Assembly (NCBI GenBank): GCA_963803015.1
Contig: CAWDKV010000011.1
Location: forward strand, 186,001-250,000
DNA: 64,000 nt
From: Berkiella sp963803015
Lineage (GTDB): Bacteria > Pseudomonadota > Gammaproteobacteria > Berkiellales > Berkiellaceae
Direction of reading: 5' to 3'
The notes below the pieces were generated by a model. The model saw nothing but the letters and a program-made list of their open reading frames with translations. It was not told the origin of the DNA and searched no databases. The position numbers and the translations under genes were made by a program. Within the stretch, counting starts at the first letter, position 1, and each line of letters begins with the position of its first letter. Of this stretch, positions 17,524-27,604 are shown in pieces.

Positions 17524-17979
17524 ATGTCAGCGTTTAGAAGCTTAGGGCACTATGTGAAGGGTATCATTCCTATTCTTAAAGCGACAACAGCAAAAGAGCG
17601 AGCCTTTTGTCTAACAGGTTACGCAGTGTTCATGGGATTGTACCTAGCAGAGCAGAGTTATTTAGGTATGCCTTTATCTCAAATTTTACGTAACCTACCT
17701 ATGATAGCTGCTTTGGGAGCGGTTGGTGCCTTCTCAATATTAACGACGTATAAAAGTTCTCAAAACGTAAGGTCTATGCTTGCAGGCGAAGAGCCTTTAA
17801 TTGAATTCGATCCTGATGATATAGCGGAGATCATAGCTGAATTGAGGAAGGAACCCAGAGTAGAGTTAACCGCTACGGCGCCATTATTAGGGCAACAGTA
17901 CACCTTGGGGCAACGAGAAACCGAAAAGGAAAAGAATAATAAAGGTGCGGAAAAAGCAAGAAGACGTCCTAAACAATAA
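17524..17979 (+). CDS. Unknown small membrane protein with basic tail
   Basis: The 151-aa protein is not recognised. Two hydrophobic segments (about 30-46 and 58-77) could form a membrane hairpin. The C-terminal 30 residues are strongly charged and end KARRRPKQ. An AGGA ribosome site eight bases before the ATG supports the start. The 148-bp gap upstream is AT-rich and holds no further gene. The basic tail resembles those of other unknown proteins in this window. Confidence 0.65.
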   Translation: MSAFRSLGHYVKGIIPILKATTAKERAFCLTGYAVFMGLYLAEQSYLGMPLSQILRNLPMIAALGAVGAFSILTTYKSSQNVRSMLAGEEPLIEFDPDDIAEIIAELRKEPRVELTATAPLLGQQYTLGQRETEKEKNNKGAEKARRRPKQ

Positions 17980-18002
17980 TTTTAGTAGTTGAGGAAAAGA
18001 AA

Positions 18003-18731
18003 ATGAGACGATATGTAAAAATGATGGCTTTGGTTACCCCTATTTTATTATTGGATCTATATGGTTGCGCGGCAACTTATACTTCCTTAAATAAACGGAA
18101 TTTAAATGTACAAACCAGGATGTCAGAAACTGTTTTTCTAGAGCCTGTGCCTGAAAACCAAAAAACGGTTTTTGTACAAGTGAAAAACACTTCAGGAAAT
18201 CACCAATTAGATTTAGAAAATCAAGTTAAGATGACACTTAACAATAAAGGCTACAAAATGGTGAGTAATCCCAATAACGCGCACTACTTACTGCAAGCGA
18301 ATGTATTACATGTCGGCAAAGTTGACCTTAAAGGGGCCAACTCAATGTTAGATTCGGGCTTTGGTGGAGGCGTGTTTGGTGCTGCAACCGCTGGTGCTTT
18401 AGGTGGCGATGGCCGTACAGCGCTTGGTGTCGGTTTGGCTGGCGCAGCAATTGGTATGGCAGCGGACGCTTTAGTGAAAGATAATTTTTATACCATTGTC
18501 ACAGATATCCAAATTTCTGAAAAGACAAATAGCAAAGTGAGAGAGTCAACACGTTCTAATTTACAGCAAGGCACGAGCACGAGGAAAGTTGTGACCTCAA
18601 CGACAGCTTCAAATTACAACCGTTATCAAACGCGGATTATTAGTACAGCAAATAAAGTGAATCTGAAGTTAGAAGAAGCTGTGCCGCAATTGGTGGTGGG
18701 GATCAGTAATTCGATTGCTGGGATAATGTAA
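18003..18731 (+). CDS. TraT-family surface-exclusion/complement-resistance lipoprotein
   Basis: The 242-aa lipoprotein has a lipobox ending at Cys22 (LYGC) and the family pattern throughout: the CAATYTSLNKR N-terminus, FVQVKNTSG, a glycine-zipper region (GFGGGVFGAATAGALGG) and the Ser/Thr-rich middle. In F plasmid TraT blocks mating-pair formation and gives serum resistance; many chromosomal relatives have no proven role. No other conjugation gene is nearby, so a plasmid-derived or independently kept envelope gene are both possible. Confidence 0.85.
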   Translation: MRRYVKMMALVTPILLLDLYGCAATYTSLNKRNLNVQTRMSETVFLEPVPENQKTVFVQVKNTSGNHQLDLENQVKMTLNNKGYKMVSNPNNAHYLLQANVLHVGKVDLKGANSMLDSGFGGGVFGAATAGALGGDGRTALGVGLAGAAIGMAADALVKDNFYTIVTDIQISEKTNSKVRESTRSNLQQGTSTRKVVTSTTASNYNRYQTRIISTANKVNLKLEEAVPQLVVGISNSIAGIM

Positions 18732-18750
18732 AGAAAAAAACTTTAAGATT

Positions 18751-18944
18751 ATATAAATCCACCCGCGCTATAGCTTCGCCTAGCGGCTCGCCGTAGCGCG
18801 ACCTCCTTTGGATTCCAAAGGAGGCAGCTCTGCTTCGCGCTTTCAGCGCAATTGAGCTAGGATTGTCGTACTGGTGCGAAGCACCCGTTGCCCACTTTGG
18901 AATCAAAGGGGGTCACGAGCGCTAGCGAGTGGGGGGATTTATAT
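18751..18944. repeat. MITE-like palindromic element between traT and xseA
   Basis: The 194-bp element is bounded by ATATAAATCC (18751-18760) and its exact inverse GGATTTATAT (18935-18944), followed inward by C-rich and G-rich stretches. Inside are a perfect 10-bp stem around 18802-18824 (CCTCCTTTGG...CCAAAGGAGG), a small hairpin at 18873-18885 (GGTGC GAA GCACC) and GC-rich runs quite unlike the flanking DNA. It has no coding frame. It lies between the 3' ends of convergent genes and may also stop transcription. Confidence 0.75.
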
Positions 18945-18961
18945 CCGGAAAATATGCAGAA

Positions 18962-20176
18962 CTAATGAATACTCGTTACAACCGCCTCAAAATCCCCATC
19001 AAATAATTTCGTTTTAATCTTTTGGTTTACTGCTAAGTCGCTGATTTGTTTAATCACATTTCCTGTATGGAGATCAGTGACAATCGCATAACCTCGACTC
19101 ATCGTGGCTAAAGGACTATAAGCGTGGAGCTTCGCCGCAAGGGTGACTAAATGATGCTCTTCTCTTTTTAAGCATTTTGTCATGCATAGCTCTAACATTT
19201 GTTTGACATTTTGCAAGCGTAATAGCGCATGTTTTATTTGCTGTCCGGGATGCAACAGGCGTTTTTCTAAACTATCTACTTTAAATATATAATGTTGTAA
19301 TTGGCGTTCGATATCCCGTTTGAGTCTTGTTTTCAGATTTTCAAATAATTGATAAATTTCCTCATGATGAGGTGCGACAGTCTCGGCAGCAGCAGATGGG
19401 GTCGGGGCTCTTATATCTGCGACAAAATCCGCAATAGTAAAATCTACTTCATGGCCGACCCCGGAGATAATCGGGATTTGGCTCTTAAATATCGCCCTGG
19501 CGACGATTTCTTCATTAAACGCCCATAAGTCTTCTAAACTGCCACCACCCCGAGAGAGAATAAGGACTTCTACCTTAGCAGCATGGTTTGCTCTGCTAAT
19601 GGCTTTGGCAATGCTCTGGCCTGCTGTTTTCCCTTGTACATCTGTGTGATAGAGGGTTAACTCGGCAATAGGGTAGCGGCGTTTTAAGACGCTTAGAATA
19701 TCTTGCAGCGCAGCGGCGCTTTTTGATGTGATAATACCAATTTTCAAAGGGAAGCGCGGTAGTGGCTTTTTATGTTCTTCTGCAAACAGGCCTTCTGCTT
19801 GTAATTTAGCCTTAAGTGCTTCAAAGGCTTGCTGCAGTTTGCCCAGTCCCCATTGCTCGGCTTCCTCTACAAGTAGTTGGTATCTTCCCCCTTGCTCATA
19901 AATAGTGACTTTAGCGCGCAGAAGGACGGCCATCCCTTCTTCTAAGGTAAAGCTTAAATTGCGGGCACTCCCTCTAAACATCACGCAAGGAATTTGCGCG
20001 TGTTCGTCTTTTAAGGTGAAGTAATAATGACCTGAGCCGTGCAATTTGACCGAAGAGAGTTCACCTTTGACCCAAATCGAGCCTATACCATCTTCCAAGA
20101 GATCTCTGGCTAGCTGATTTAGCTGTTGAACTGTCAAAAAAGACTTTTGGTTGCTTATAGGGGGATTAGTGGGCAT
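18962..20176 (-). CDS. xseA: Exodeoxyribonuclease VII large subunit
   Basis: The 404-aa subunit degrades single-stranded DNA together with XseB. The N-terminal OB-fold (about 10-105), the motif LSRGGGSLEDLWAFNEE and the segment PIISGVGHEVDFTIADF mark the catalytic core, followed by a long coiled coil. It is about 50 residues shorter than the E. coli protein. The ATG at 20176 is supported by AAAGG six bases upstream. xseA diverges from guaB as in E. coli. xseB is not in the window. Confidence 0.94.
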   Translation of the reverse strand: MPTNPPISNQKSFLTVQQLNQLARDLLEDGIGSIWVKGELSSVKLHGSGHYYFTLKDEHAQIPCVMFRGSARNLSFTLEEGMAVLLRAKVTIYEQGGRYQLLVEEAEQWGLGKLQQAFEALKAKLQAEGLFAEEHKKPLPRFPLKIGIITSKSAAALQDILSVLKRRYPIAELTLYHTDVQGKTAGQSIAKAISRANHAAKVEVLILSRGGGSLEDLWAFNEEIVARAIFKSQIPIISGVGHEVDFTIADFVADIRAPTPSAAAETVAPHHEEIYQLFENLKTRLKRDIERQLQHYIFKVDSLEKRLLHPGQQIKHALLRLQNVKQMLELCMTKCLKREEHHLVTLAAKLHAYSPLATMSRGYAIVTDLHTGNVIKQISDLAVNQKIKTKLFDGDFEAVVTSIH

Positions 20177-20243
20177 ACACAACCTTTATTTTTAGGTTAA
20201 AAAAGTGCTAAAATAGCCGATTATTTTTATTTGGAGGTTGGCT

Positions 20244-21713
20244 ATGCGAATTCTGCAAGAAGCGCTTACTTTTGATGATGTCCTCCTCGTGCCTGGCCAT
20301 TCCAAAATCTTGCCTAAAGACGTGAATCTCACGACTAGACTGACACGAAAAATCTGGCTTAATATTCCTTTAGCCTCTGCTGCCATGGATACCGTGACTG
20401 AAGCTAAGCTGGCGATAGCCTTAGCGCAAGAAGGCGGAATAGGCATTATCCACAAAAACATGACTATTGAATCACAGGCAGAAGAAATCCGCAAAGTTAA
20501 AAAATATGAAAGCGGTATTGTGAAAAACCCGATTACAGTCGGACCAGATATCAAGATAGCAGATCTTCTTAAATTGGTAGAAACTTATGGTATTTCAGGT
20601 GTGCCTGTAGTTGGCCCTGGCAATGAAGTACTTGGCATTGTGACGCAACGAGATTGGCGATTTGTAACCGATCTACAAAAAGATGTCACGCATATCATGA
20701 CCCCCAAAGAGCGATTAGTGACTGTGCTGGAAGGCACTGACATGAATGAGATAGTCGATAAATTTAGAGTGCATCGTCTAGAAAAAATCCTCATTGTGAA
20801 TCAAAAAATGCAATTGCGTGGCCTGATTACGGTCAAAGATTTACAAAAAGCAAAAGATAAGCCTCTGGCTTGTAAAGATGAGCAAGGCAGACTGTGTGTT
20901 GGCGCTGCAGTGGGAACAGGTCTTGATACCAATGAAAGAGTCGCGCAATTAGTCAATGAAGGGGTTGATGTCATTGTGGTCGATACTGCCCATGGCCACT
21001 CGCAAGGGGTGATTGACCGCGTGAAATGGATCAAAACCCATTATCCTAATTTACAAGTGATAGCAGGTAATATTGCGACGGCAGAAGCTGCATTGGCATT
21101 GGCAGAAGTCGGGGTAGATGCAGTCAAAGTGGGCATAGGTCCTGGATCAATTTGCACAACACGAATCATTGCAGGCGTCGGCGTGCCGCAAATTACCGCT
21201 ATTTCCAGTGTCAGCAATGCTTTAAAAAACCATGATATTCCTATTATTGCTGATGGCGGGATCCGTTACTCAGGAGATATTGCTAAAGCAATAGCCGCTG
21301 GCGCCTCCTCTGTCATGATTGGCAGTTTGTTAGCAGGAACAGATGAAGCGCCTGGTGAAACCATTTTGTATCAAGGCCGTTCTTATAAAGCTTATCGGGG
21401 GATGGGATCGATAGGTGCAATGGCGCAACGTCAAGGTTCCAGTGATCGCTATTTTCAAAGTTTTGAACAAGGCGATGAAAAGCTTGTCCCAGAAGGCATT
21501 GAAGGGCGTGTTCCCTATAAGGGCAGCATGTTAAATGTTATCCATCAATTGATGGGAGGGCTGCGCTCGAGCATGGGTTATACCGGCGTTGAAGATATTG
21601 AACAGATGCGTACCAAAACTCAGTTTGTCAGAATAACCAATGCTGGCGTCAGAGAGAGCCACGTCCATGATGTGACTATCACCAAAGAAGCTCCTAATTA
21701 CAGATCCGAATAA
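20244..21713 (+). CDS. guaB: IMP dehydrogenase
   Basis: The 489-aa enzyme oxidises IMP to XMP, the first committed step to GMP. The TIM barrel is interrupted by a CBS pair (about 95-205). The catalytic Cys lies in GPGSICTTR, and the flap follows YRGMGSIGAM. The start ATG at 20244 has GGAGG six bases upstream. guaA follows after 10 bp, so the pair are co-transcribed. Confidence 0.97.
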   Translation: MRILQEALTFDDVLLVPGHSKILPKDVNLTTRLTRKIWLNIPLASAAMDTVTEAKLAIALAQEGGIGIIHKNMTIESQAEEIRKVKKYESGIVKNPITVGPDIKIADLLKLVETYGISGVPVVGPGNEVLGIVTQRDWRFVTDLQKDVTHIMTPKERLVTVLEGTDMNEIVDKFRVHRLEKILIVNQKMQLRGLITVKDLQKAKDKPLACKDEQGRLCVGAAVGTGLDTNERVAQLVNEGVDVIVVDTAHGHSQGVIDRVKWIKTHYPNLQVIAGNIATAEAALALAEVGVDAVKVGIGPGSICTTRIIAGVGVPQITAISSVSNALKNHDIPIIADGGIRYSGDIAKAIAAGASSVMIGSLLAGTDEAPGETILYQGRSYKAYRGMGSIGAMAQRQGSSDRYFQSFEQGDEKLVPEGIEGRVPYKGSMLNVIHQLMGGLRSSMGYTGVEDIEQMRTKTQFVRITNAGVRESHVHDVTITKEAPNYRSE

Positions 21714-21723
21714 GAAAAATCCT

Positions 21724-23298
21724 ATGTGGCAAGTTGCAGCAGACAAGATATTAATTTTAGATTTTGGTTCCCAATATACACAGTTGATTGCAAGACGCGT
21801 GAGAGAAATGGGTGTCTATTGTGAAATTCATCCTTTTGATTGGGCGCAAGATAAAATTAAAGCCTTTGCGCCAAAGGGGATTATCCTGTCTGGTGGGCCA
21901 GAATCAGTACATGTTGAAGATGCGCCCAAAATAGCCCCCATCATTTTTACCTTACAGATCCCTCTTTTGGGGATCTGTTATGGTATGCAGGCTTTAGCTG
22001 AGCAACTTGGCGGGCGAGTGACACCTTCTGATAAAAGAGAATTTGGTCATGCTAAGTTAAAAGTCATTGCGCAAAGCGTCTTATTGGATAACTTATTTGA
22101 TAGTCATGATGAAGATGGATCAGAGTTATTAGACGTTTGGATGAGCCATGGTGATAAAGTTACTCAAATTCCAAGTGGTTTTAAAATTTTGGCTTTGAGC
22201 CAACATGAAACGATTGCGGCAATGGAAGATTCGATCCGTCATTATTATGGTTTGCAGTTTCATCCTGAAGTCACCCACACCATAAAAGGGCAGGAAATTT
22301 TAGAGCAGTTTGTATTAAAGATCTGCGACTGTCATTCCAACTGGACGCCGGTGAATATCATTGAGCAAGCAGTAGAAACTTTGCGCGCACAAATAGGCAA
22401 AGAAAATGTATTATTAGGTCTCTCGGGAGGCGTAGATTCTGCCGTGGCGGCAGCATTGTGCCATCGAGCAGTTGGCGCGCAATTACTCTGCGTTTTTGTT
22501 GATAATGGCTTATTACGCTTAAATGAAGCAGAAGAAGTAATGTTAGCCTTTGCTTCGCACTTTGGGATCAAAGTGATTAAAATGGATGCGAAAGAAGAAT
22601 TTGCGCACGCCTTAAAAGGTGTTTCAGATCCAGAAGCCAAAAGAAAAGCTATCGGCAAAACCTTTATTGATGTATTTGAAAAAGAAGCGGCTAATCACCC
22701 TGAGATAAAATGGTTAGCGCAAGGGACTATCTATCCTGATGTCATAGAGTCTGCTGGTGCGCACACTGGCAAAGCGCATGTCATTAAATCGCACCATAAT
22801 GTAGGTGGTTTACCTGAGCGTATGCAGCTGAAATTGTGTGAACCCTTACGCTTATTATTTAAAGATGAAGTACGAAAAGTGGGTATGGCATTAGGTTTAG
22901 CTGAAAAAATGGTTTACCGCCATCCTTTCCCAGGACCTGGCCTTGGAGTACGGGTATTAGGGGAAGTCAAAACAGAATATCTTGATATTGTGCGCCAAGC
23001 TGATGCTATTTTCATTGATACGTTACATGAATTTAATTACTACCATAAAGTCAGCCAAGCGTTTGCTGTATTTTTGCCTGTGAAAACGGTAGGTGTCATG
23101 GGTGATGCCAGGTGTTATGAACATGTGATTGCTCTGCGTGCAGTTGAAACGACAGATTTCATGACAGCCCATTGGGCAAAATTACCTAATGAATTGTTAG
23201 CGCATGCAGCTAACCGCATTATCAATGAAATTTCTGGGGTAGCGCGTGTGGTGTATGATATTTCTAGTAAACCGCCTGCGACGATTGAATGGGAATAG
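21724..23298 (+). CDS. guaA: GMP synthase (glutamine-hydrolysing)
   Basis: The 524-aa enzyme converts XMP to GMP. The class I amidotransferase domain (1-205) has the nucleophile in LGICYGMQ and the His/Glu pair in QFHPEVTHT. The ATP pyrophosphatase P-loop is GLSGGVDSA near residue 236, and the C-terminal dimerisation domain ends PPATIEWE, as usual for GuaA. The stop overlaps tadA by 10 nt. The ribosome site is weak, which suggests coupling to guaB. Confidence 0.97.
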   Translation: MWQVAADKILILDFGSQYTQLIARRVREMGVYCEIHPFDWAQDKIKAFAPKGIILSGGPESVHVEDAPKIAPIIFTLQIPLLGICYGMQALAEQLGGRVTPSDKREFGHAKLKVIAQSVLLDNLFDSHDEDGSELLDVWMSHGDKVTQIPSGFKILALSQHETIAAMEDSIRHYYGLQFHPEVTHTIKGQEILEQFVLKICDCHSNWTPVNIIEQAVETLRAQIGKENVLLGLSGGVDSAVAAALCHRAVGAQLLCVFVDNGLLRLNEAEEVMLAFASHFGIKVIKMDAKEEFAHALKGVSDPEAKRKAIGKTFIDVFEKEAANHPEIKWLAQGTIYPDVIESAGAHTGKAHVIKSHHNVGGLPERMQLKLCEPLRLLFKDEVRKVGMALGLAEKMVYRHPFPGPGLGVRVLGEVKTEYLDIVRQADAIFIDTLHEFNYYHKVSQAFAVFLPVKTVGVMGDARCYEHVIALRAVETTDFMTAHWAKLPNELLAHAANRIINEISGVARVVYDISSKPPATIEWE

Positions 23299-23738
23299 AT
23301 GCATTATGGATGCGCCAAGCTTTAGAATTGGCGAAATGTGCTGAAGCGAAACAAGAAGTGCCGGTTGGTGCGGTGCTAGTTCAAGAGAATAAAATAATAG
23401 GCCAAGGCCATAATTGCCCCATTGGTACGCATGATCCAACTTCACACGCAGAAATTCAAGCGCTGCGAAGGGGAGGAGAAGCGCTTAAAAATTATCGATT
23501 ACCACAAACGACACTGTATGTCACATTAGAGCCTTGCGTCATGTGTGCGGGTGCGATGATTCAAGCAAGAATAAACCGCGTCGTATTCGCCACAAGAGAT
23601 CCCAGGGGAGGGGCTTGCGGCAGTGTCTTTAATATTGTGCAAAGTCCACATTTAAATCACCAGATAATGATAGAAGAGGGTGTTTTAAAAGAAGAATGCA
23701 GTCAACTGTTAATAAGTTTTTTTAAAAAGAGGCGCTAA
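23289..23738 (+). CDS. tadA: tRNA-specific adenosine deaminase TadA
   Basis: The 149-aa zinc deaminase makes inosine at the wobble position of tRNA-Arg(ACG). The catalytic HAE lies in TSHAEIQAL and the zinc-binding PCxxC in LEPCVMCAGAM. It overlaps guaA at its start and shares one base with purL at its end (TAATG). In E. coli tadA and purL are near each other with mltF between them; mltF is absent here. Confidence 0.95.
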   Translation: MGIDALWMRQALELAKCAEAKQEVPVGAVLVQENKIIGQGHNCPIGTHDPTSHAEIQALRRGGEALKNYRLPQTTLYVTLEPCVMCAGAMIQARINRVVFATRDPRGGACGSVFNIVQSPHLNHQIMIEEGVLKEECSQLLISFFKKRR

Positions 23739-26700
23739 TGTTAAGGTTAATAGGTGAAGCTGCGCATTCGCAGTTTAGATTGCAAGAAATGACTGTGCGT
23801 TTACAGTCTGTCAATCCTGCTATAATCAAATTGTTTTCGCATTATGAATATTTTGTTAAAACAGATAAATCCCTAGATCTCGCCGCAAAACAACGCTTAC
23901 AAACCTTATTAACCGCCGAGATTGCAGACGAAAAAAGCCCAGAAAATGGTATATGGGTCATCCCACGATTTGGCACCCAATCTGCATGGGGAGCCAAAGC
24001 ACTTGATATATTGCATCATGTTGAACTTTCTCAAATCAGTAGAATAGAACGAAGTATCACCTATTCTATTCAATTAGCAGATGGTGCCAGCCTTTCTTCT
24101 AAAACTTTATCTCTTTTAGCGCCGCACTTACACGATAGAATGACAGAAAATTATGTCACATCACTTCAAGACTGCGAAGGTCTATTCGAACAAGCTTCTC
24201 CCAAACCCTATCAGGAGATTGCCTTACTGGTAAAAGGGAAAGAAGCCTTGATTGAGGCCAATCAAGCTTTAGGTCTTGCGCTTTCAAATGAAGAAATTGA
24301 CTATTTACATCGCGAGTTTACTGCATTAAAACGCAATCCCACTGATGTAGAATTAATGATGTTTGCGCAGGCGAATTCTGAACACTGTAGGCATAAAATT
24401 TTCAAGGCTGATTGGATTATCGACGGGCAAGCGCAAGCTAAATCGCTTTTTCAAATGATCAAAAACACCTACGAGAATAACAGTGAAGGCGTTTTGTCAG
24501 CCTATCATGACAATGCAGCTGTCATTCAAGGATTAGGTCGCAAGCGCTTTTATTGTGATTCAGATAAAATCTATCGTTTTCATGAAGAGCCGGTAGATTT
24601 TCTGATTAAAGTAGAGACTCACAATCATCCTACAGCCATTGAGCCTTTTGCTGGAGCAGGGACCGGACAAGGAGGCGAAATCCGAGATGAAGGTGCAACA
24701 GGGCGAGGAGCAAAACCCAAAGCAGGTTTAACCGGCTTTACTGTCTCTAATCTTCATTTACCAGATTGCCCCCAACCTTGGGAAGCCAAAAGTTATTTTC
24801 CCGATAGAATAGTGACACCATTACAGATCATGTTAAAAGGCCCACTTGGTGGCGCTGCTTTTAATAATGAATTTGGCAGACCAAACCTTTGCGGTTATTT
24901 TCGATCATTTGAGCAATCCATCACAGAGACAGCAGATAGACACACTTCTTTTGGTTATCACAAACCTATCATGATTGCGGGTGGAATGGGGAATATTGCC
25001 CAAGCCCATGTCAGCAAACAACCCATCCCGCCGGGGGCTCTTTTGATTGTGCTGGGTGGCCCTGCTATGAAAATTGGTTTAGGTGGTGGCGCTGCTTCTT
25101 CCATGGCAGCAGGAAGTAGTGATGCAGAACTCGATTTTGCTTCTGTGCAAAGACAAAATCCTGAAATGCAAAGACGATGTCAGGAAGTGATAGATAGATG
25201 TTGGGCGTTGGGTGAAAACAACCCCATTATTTCTCTTCATGATGTTGGCGCGGGTGGCTTGGCTAATGCACTACCTGAATTAGTCCATGATGCCAGACGT
25301 GGCGCAAGTTTTGAGTTGCGACAGATCCCAAATGCGGAAATGGGGATGACTCCTTTAGAGATTTGGTGCAATGAATCGCAAGAACGCTATGTTTTGGCGT
25401 TAAGAGCTGAAGATTTACCTGCCTTCCAAGCGCTTTGTGAGCGTGAACGTTGTCCTTTTGCTGTTGTCGGAAAAGCACTAGAAGCCCCCATTCTTGAATT
25501 AAAAGACAAGCATTTTGCCAATACCCCTATTCATATTCCCCAAGCAGTACTGTTTGGTAATCCTCCGAAGTTAACGAAAAATGTAAAAACGGAACCTCAA
25601 ACAACGATACTGCTTAAAACAGATTATGCCTTAAGCGATTTGATAGCACGGGTTTTACAATGTCCAACAGTTGCTGATAAATCGTTTTTGATTAACATAG
25701 GCGATAGAACGGTGACAGGCTTAGTCGCCAGAGATCAAATGGTTGGTCCTTGGCAAGTGCCAGTTGCCGATTGTGCTGTGACTGCAACCAGTTTTAATGA
25801 ATTGACGGGAGAAGCGATGAGCATGGGCGAGCGTCCGCTCATCGCCATGCTGGATGCAGCGGCAGCAGCAAGAATGGCTGTGGCAGAAGCGGTATTAAAT
25901 ATTTTAGCGGCCGATGTCGCGATGCTAAGAGATATACGCCTTTCTTGTAATTGGATGGCTGCCGCTAATCAAAAAGCACAGCAGCTTGCCCTTTTTAACG
26001 CTGTTCAAGCCGTAGGGGAGGCGCTTTGTCCGGAGTGGGATATCACTGTACCGGTAGGTAAAGATTCCCTTTCGATGCAAACATCTTGGCAAGAAGAAGA
26101 CAAAGCTTTTGAAGTCATTTCACCGGTCACCCTCGTGGTTTCTGCTTTTGCGCCGGTGCAGAACATAAAATCGACATTGACGCCTTTATTGGAACGTTCT
26201 AATTCAACCTTGCTTGTTTTCATAGATTTGGCTAGAGGACAAAAAAGATTGGGCGGCAGTATTTTTTCTCAAGTCACCAATCAGTTAGGCGGGAGCCCAC
26301 CTGACGTAGATGATCCGGCAGTGATGAAATCATTTGTGCAAGGCATAAATCAACTTAAACGTGATAATAAAATACTGGCTTATCATGATAGATCTGACGG
26401 TGGTTTGTGGGTAACCCTTTGTGAAATGGCTTTTGCCAGCCATATCGGTTTAACAATTGATTTGTCGAGCTATATTCACGATTGGCATGCAGAGGCTGTT
26501 GCAGGACTCTTTAATGAAGAATGTGGGGTTGTTATTCAGATTGCAGAAGAAGATTTACAGGCTGTCAAAAAAGTATTTCCTGATAATGCACACGTTATAG
26601 CAAGACCCTCTTTTGATCAAAAAATCAGCATACAATTTAATCATACTATTTATTATGAAAATGAGCGTAAAACTTTACACAGTCTGTGGTCTAAAACAAG

Positions 26701-27604
26701 CTATCATATGCAAAAATTGCGCGATAATCCTGTATGTGCCAAAGAAGCTTATCAAAAAATTGTTAATGATTCAGATCCGGGTCTTAATAACGTTGTCACT
26801 AAGATTTATTCAGAGAATCTGCCTTATATCAATCACCATGTAAAACCTAAGATAGCCATATTAAGAGAGCAAGGCGTTAATGGGCAAAATGAAATGGCTG
26901 CAGCGTTTACTTTAGCCGGTTTTGAAGCGATAGATGTCACCATGAGTGATTTAATCAAAGGGCAAGATTTACAAGCATTCAAAGGGCTCAGTGCTTGTGG
27001 TGGTTTTTCTTATGGAGACGTTTTAGGGGCTGGGCGAGGCTGGGCGAATACTATTTTATTTCAGCCACGATTAAAAGATCTCTTTAGCGCCTTTTTTGAA
27101 CGTCAAGATACCTTCACTTTAGGGGTGTGCAATGGCTGCCAAATGCTCTCTCAATTAAAAGAGCTTATTCCAGGAGCTACCCATTGGCCGACTTTTACAC
27201 GCAATTTATCTGAGCAATTTGAAGCGCGCTTAAGTGTTGTGGAAATATGTCGTTCGCCTTCACTTTTATTACAAGATTTACAAGGATTGAAACTGCCTAT
27301 TGCAGTTGCACATGGGGAAGGGCGCATAAAGTTCGATGATGTTTCAATTTCTGCATTAAAAGAGATCACGGCCCTGCAGTATATAGACAATTATGGTGTG
27401 CCAACCGAAGTGTATCCTGAGAATCCTAATGGATCAGCTCATGGAATAACAGGGCTAACAACACAAGATGGCAGAGTAACCATCATGATGCCGCATCCAG
27501 AGCGTGTTTTTAAGAGTTGGCAGCTCTCTTGGCACCCCAAAGAGTGGCATGAAGAGAGCCCATGGTTAAAATTATTTTTAGCAGCGAGAAAGTGGGTGGA
27601 CTAA
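23738..27604 (+). CDS. purL: Phosphoribosylformylglycinamidine synthase (large PurL)
   Basis: The 1288-aa single-chain enzyme makes FGAM from FGAR, ATP and glutamine in purine synthesis; the length is close to E. coli PurL. Signatures include ETHNHPTAIEPFAGAGTG in the synthetase domain, a second AIRS-like half, and a C-terminal glutaminase with Cys in GVCNGCQM and His in MMPHPERVF. Its stop codon overlaps the stop of the convergent cytochrome gene. Confidence 0.97.
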   Translation: MLRLIGEAAHSQFRLQEMTVRLQSVNPAIIKLFSHYEYFVKTDKSLDLAAKQRLQTLLTAEIADEKSPENGIWVIPRFGTQSAWGAKALDILHHVELSQISRIERSITYSIQLADGASLSSKTLSLLAPHLHDRMTENYVTSLQDCEGLFEQASPKPYQEIALLVKGKEALIEANQALGLALSNEEIDYLHREFTALKRNPTDVELMMFAQANSEHCRHKIFKADWIIDGQAQAKSLFQMIKNTYENNSEGVLSAYHDNAAVIQGLGRKRFYCDSDKIYRFHEEPVDFLIKVETHNHPTAIEPFAGAGTGQGGEIRDEGATGRGAKPKAGLTGFTVSNLHLPDCPQPWEAKSYFPDRIVTPLQIMLKGPLGGAAFNNEFGRPNLCGYFRSFEQSITETADRHTSFGYHKPIMIAGGMGNIAQAHVSKQPIPPGALLIVLGGPAMKIGLGGGAASSMAAGSSDAELDFASVQRQNPEMQRRCQEVIDRCWALGENNPIISLHDVGAGGLANALPELVHDARRGASFELRQIPNAEMGMTPLEIWCNESQERYVLALRAEDLPAFQALCERERCPFAVVGKALEAPILELKDKHFANTPIHIPQAVLFGNPPKLTKNVKTEPQTTILLKTDYALSDLIARVLQCPTVADKSFLINIGDRTVTGLVARDQMVGPWQVPVADCAVTATSFNELTGEAMSMGERPLIAMLDAAAAARMAVAEAVLNILAADVAMLRDIRLSCNWMAAANQKAQQLALFNAVQAVGEALCPEWDITVPVGKDSLSMQTSWQEEDKAFEVISPVTLVVSAFAPVQNIKSTLTPLLERSNSTLLVFIDLARGQKRLGGSIFSQVTNQLGGSPPDVDDPAVMKSFVQGINQLKRDNKILAYHDRSDGGLWVTLCEMAFASHIGLTIDLSSYIHDWHAEAVAGLFNEECGVVIQIAEEDLQAVKKVFPDNAHVIARPSFDQKISIQFNHTIYYENERKTLHSLWSKTSYHMQKLRDNPVCAKEAYQKIVNDSDPGLNNVVTKIYSENLPYINHHVKPKIAILREQGVNGQNEMAAAFTLAGFEAIDVTMSDLIKGQDLQAFKGLSACGGFSYGDVLGAGRGWANTILFQPRLKDLFSAFFERQDTFTLGVCNGCQMLSQLKELIPGATHWPTFTRNLSEQFEARLSVVEICRSPSLLLQDLQGLKLPIAVAHGEGRIKFDDVSISALKEITALQYIDNYGVPTEVYPENPNGSAHGITGLTTQDGRVTIMMPHPERVFKSWQLSWHPKEWHEESPWLKLFLAARKWVD

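Noticed and set aside
26613..26843. 76-codon frame inside purL
   Set aside because: It is an alternative frame of a conserved PurL region and shows no independent coding features.
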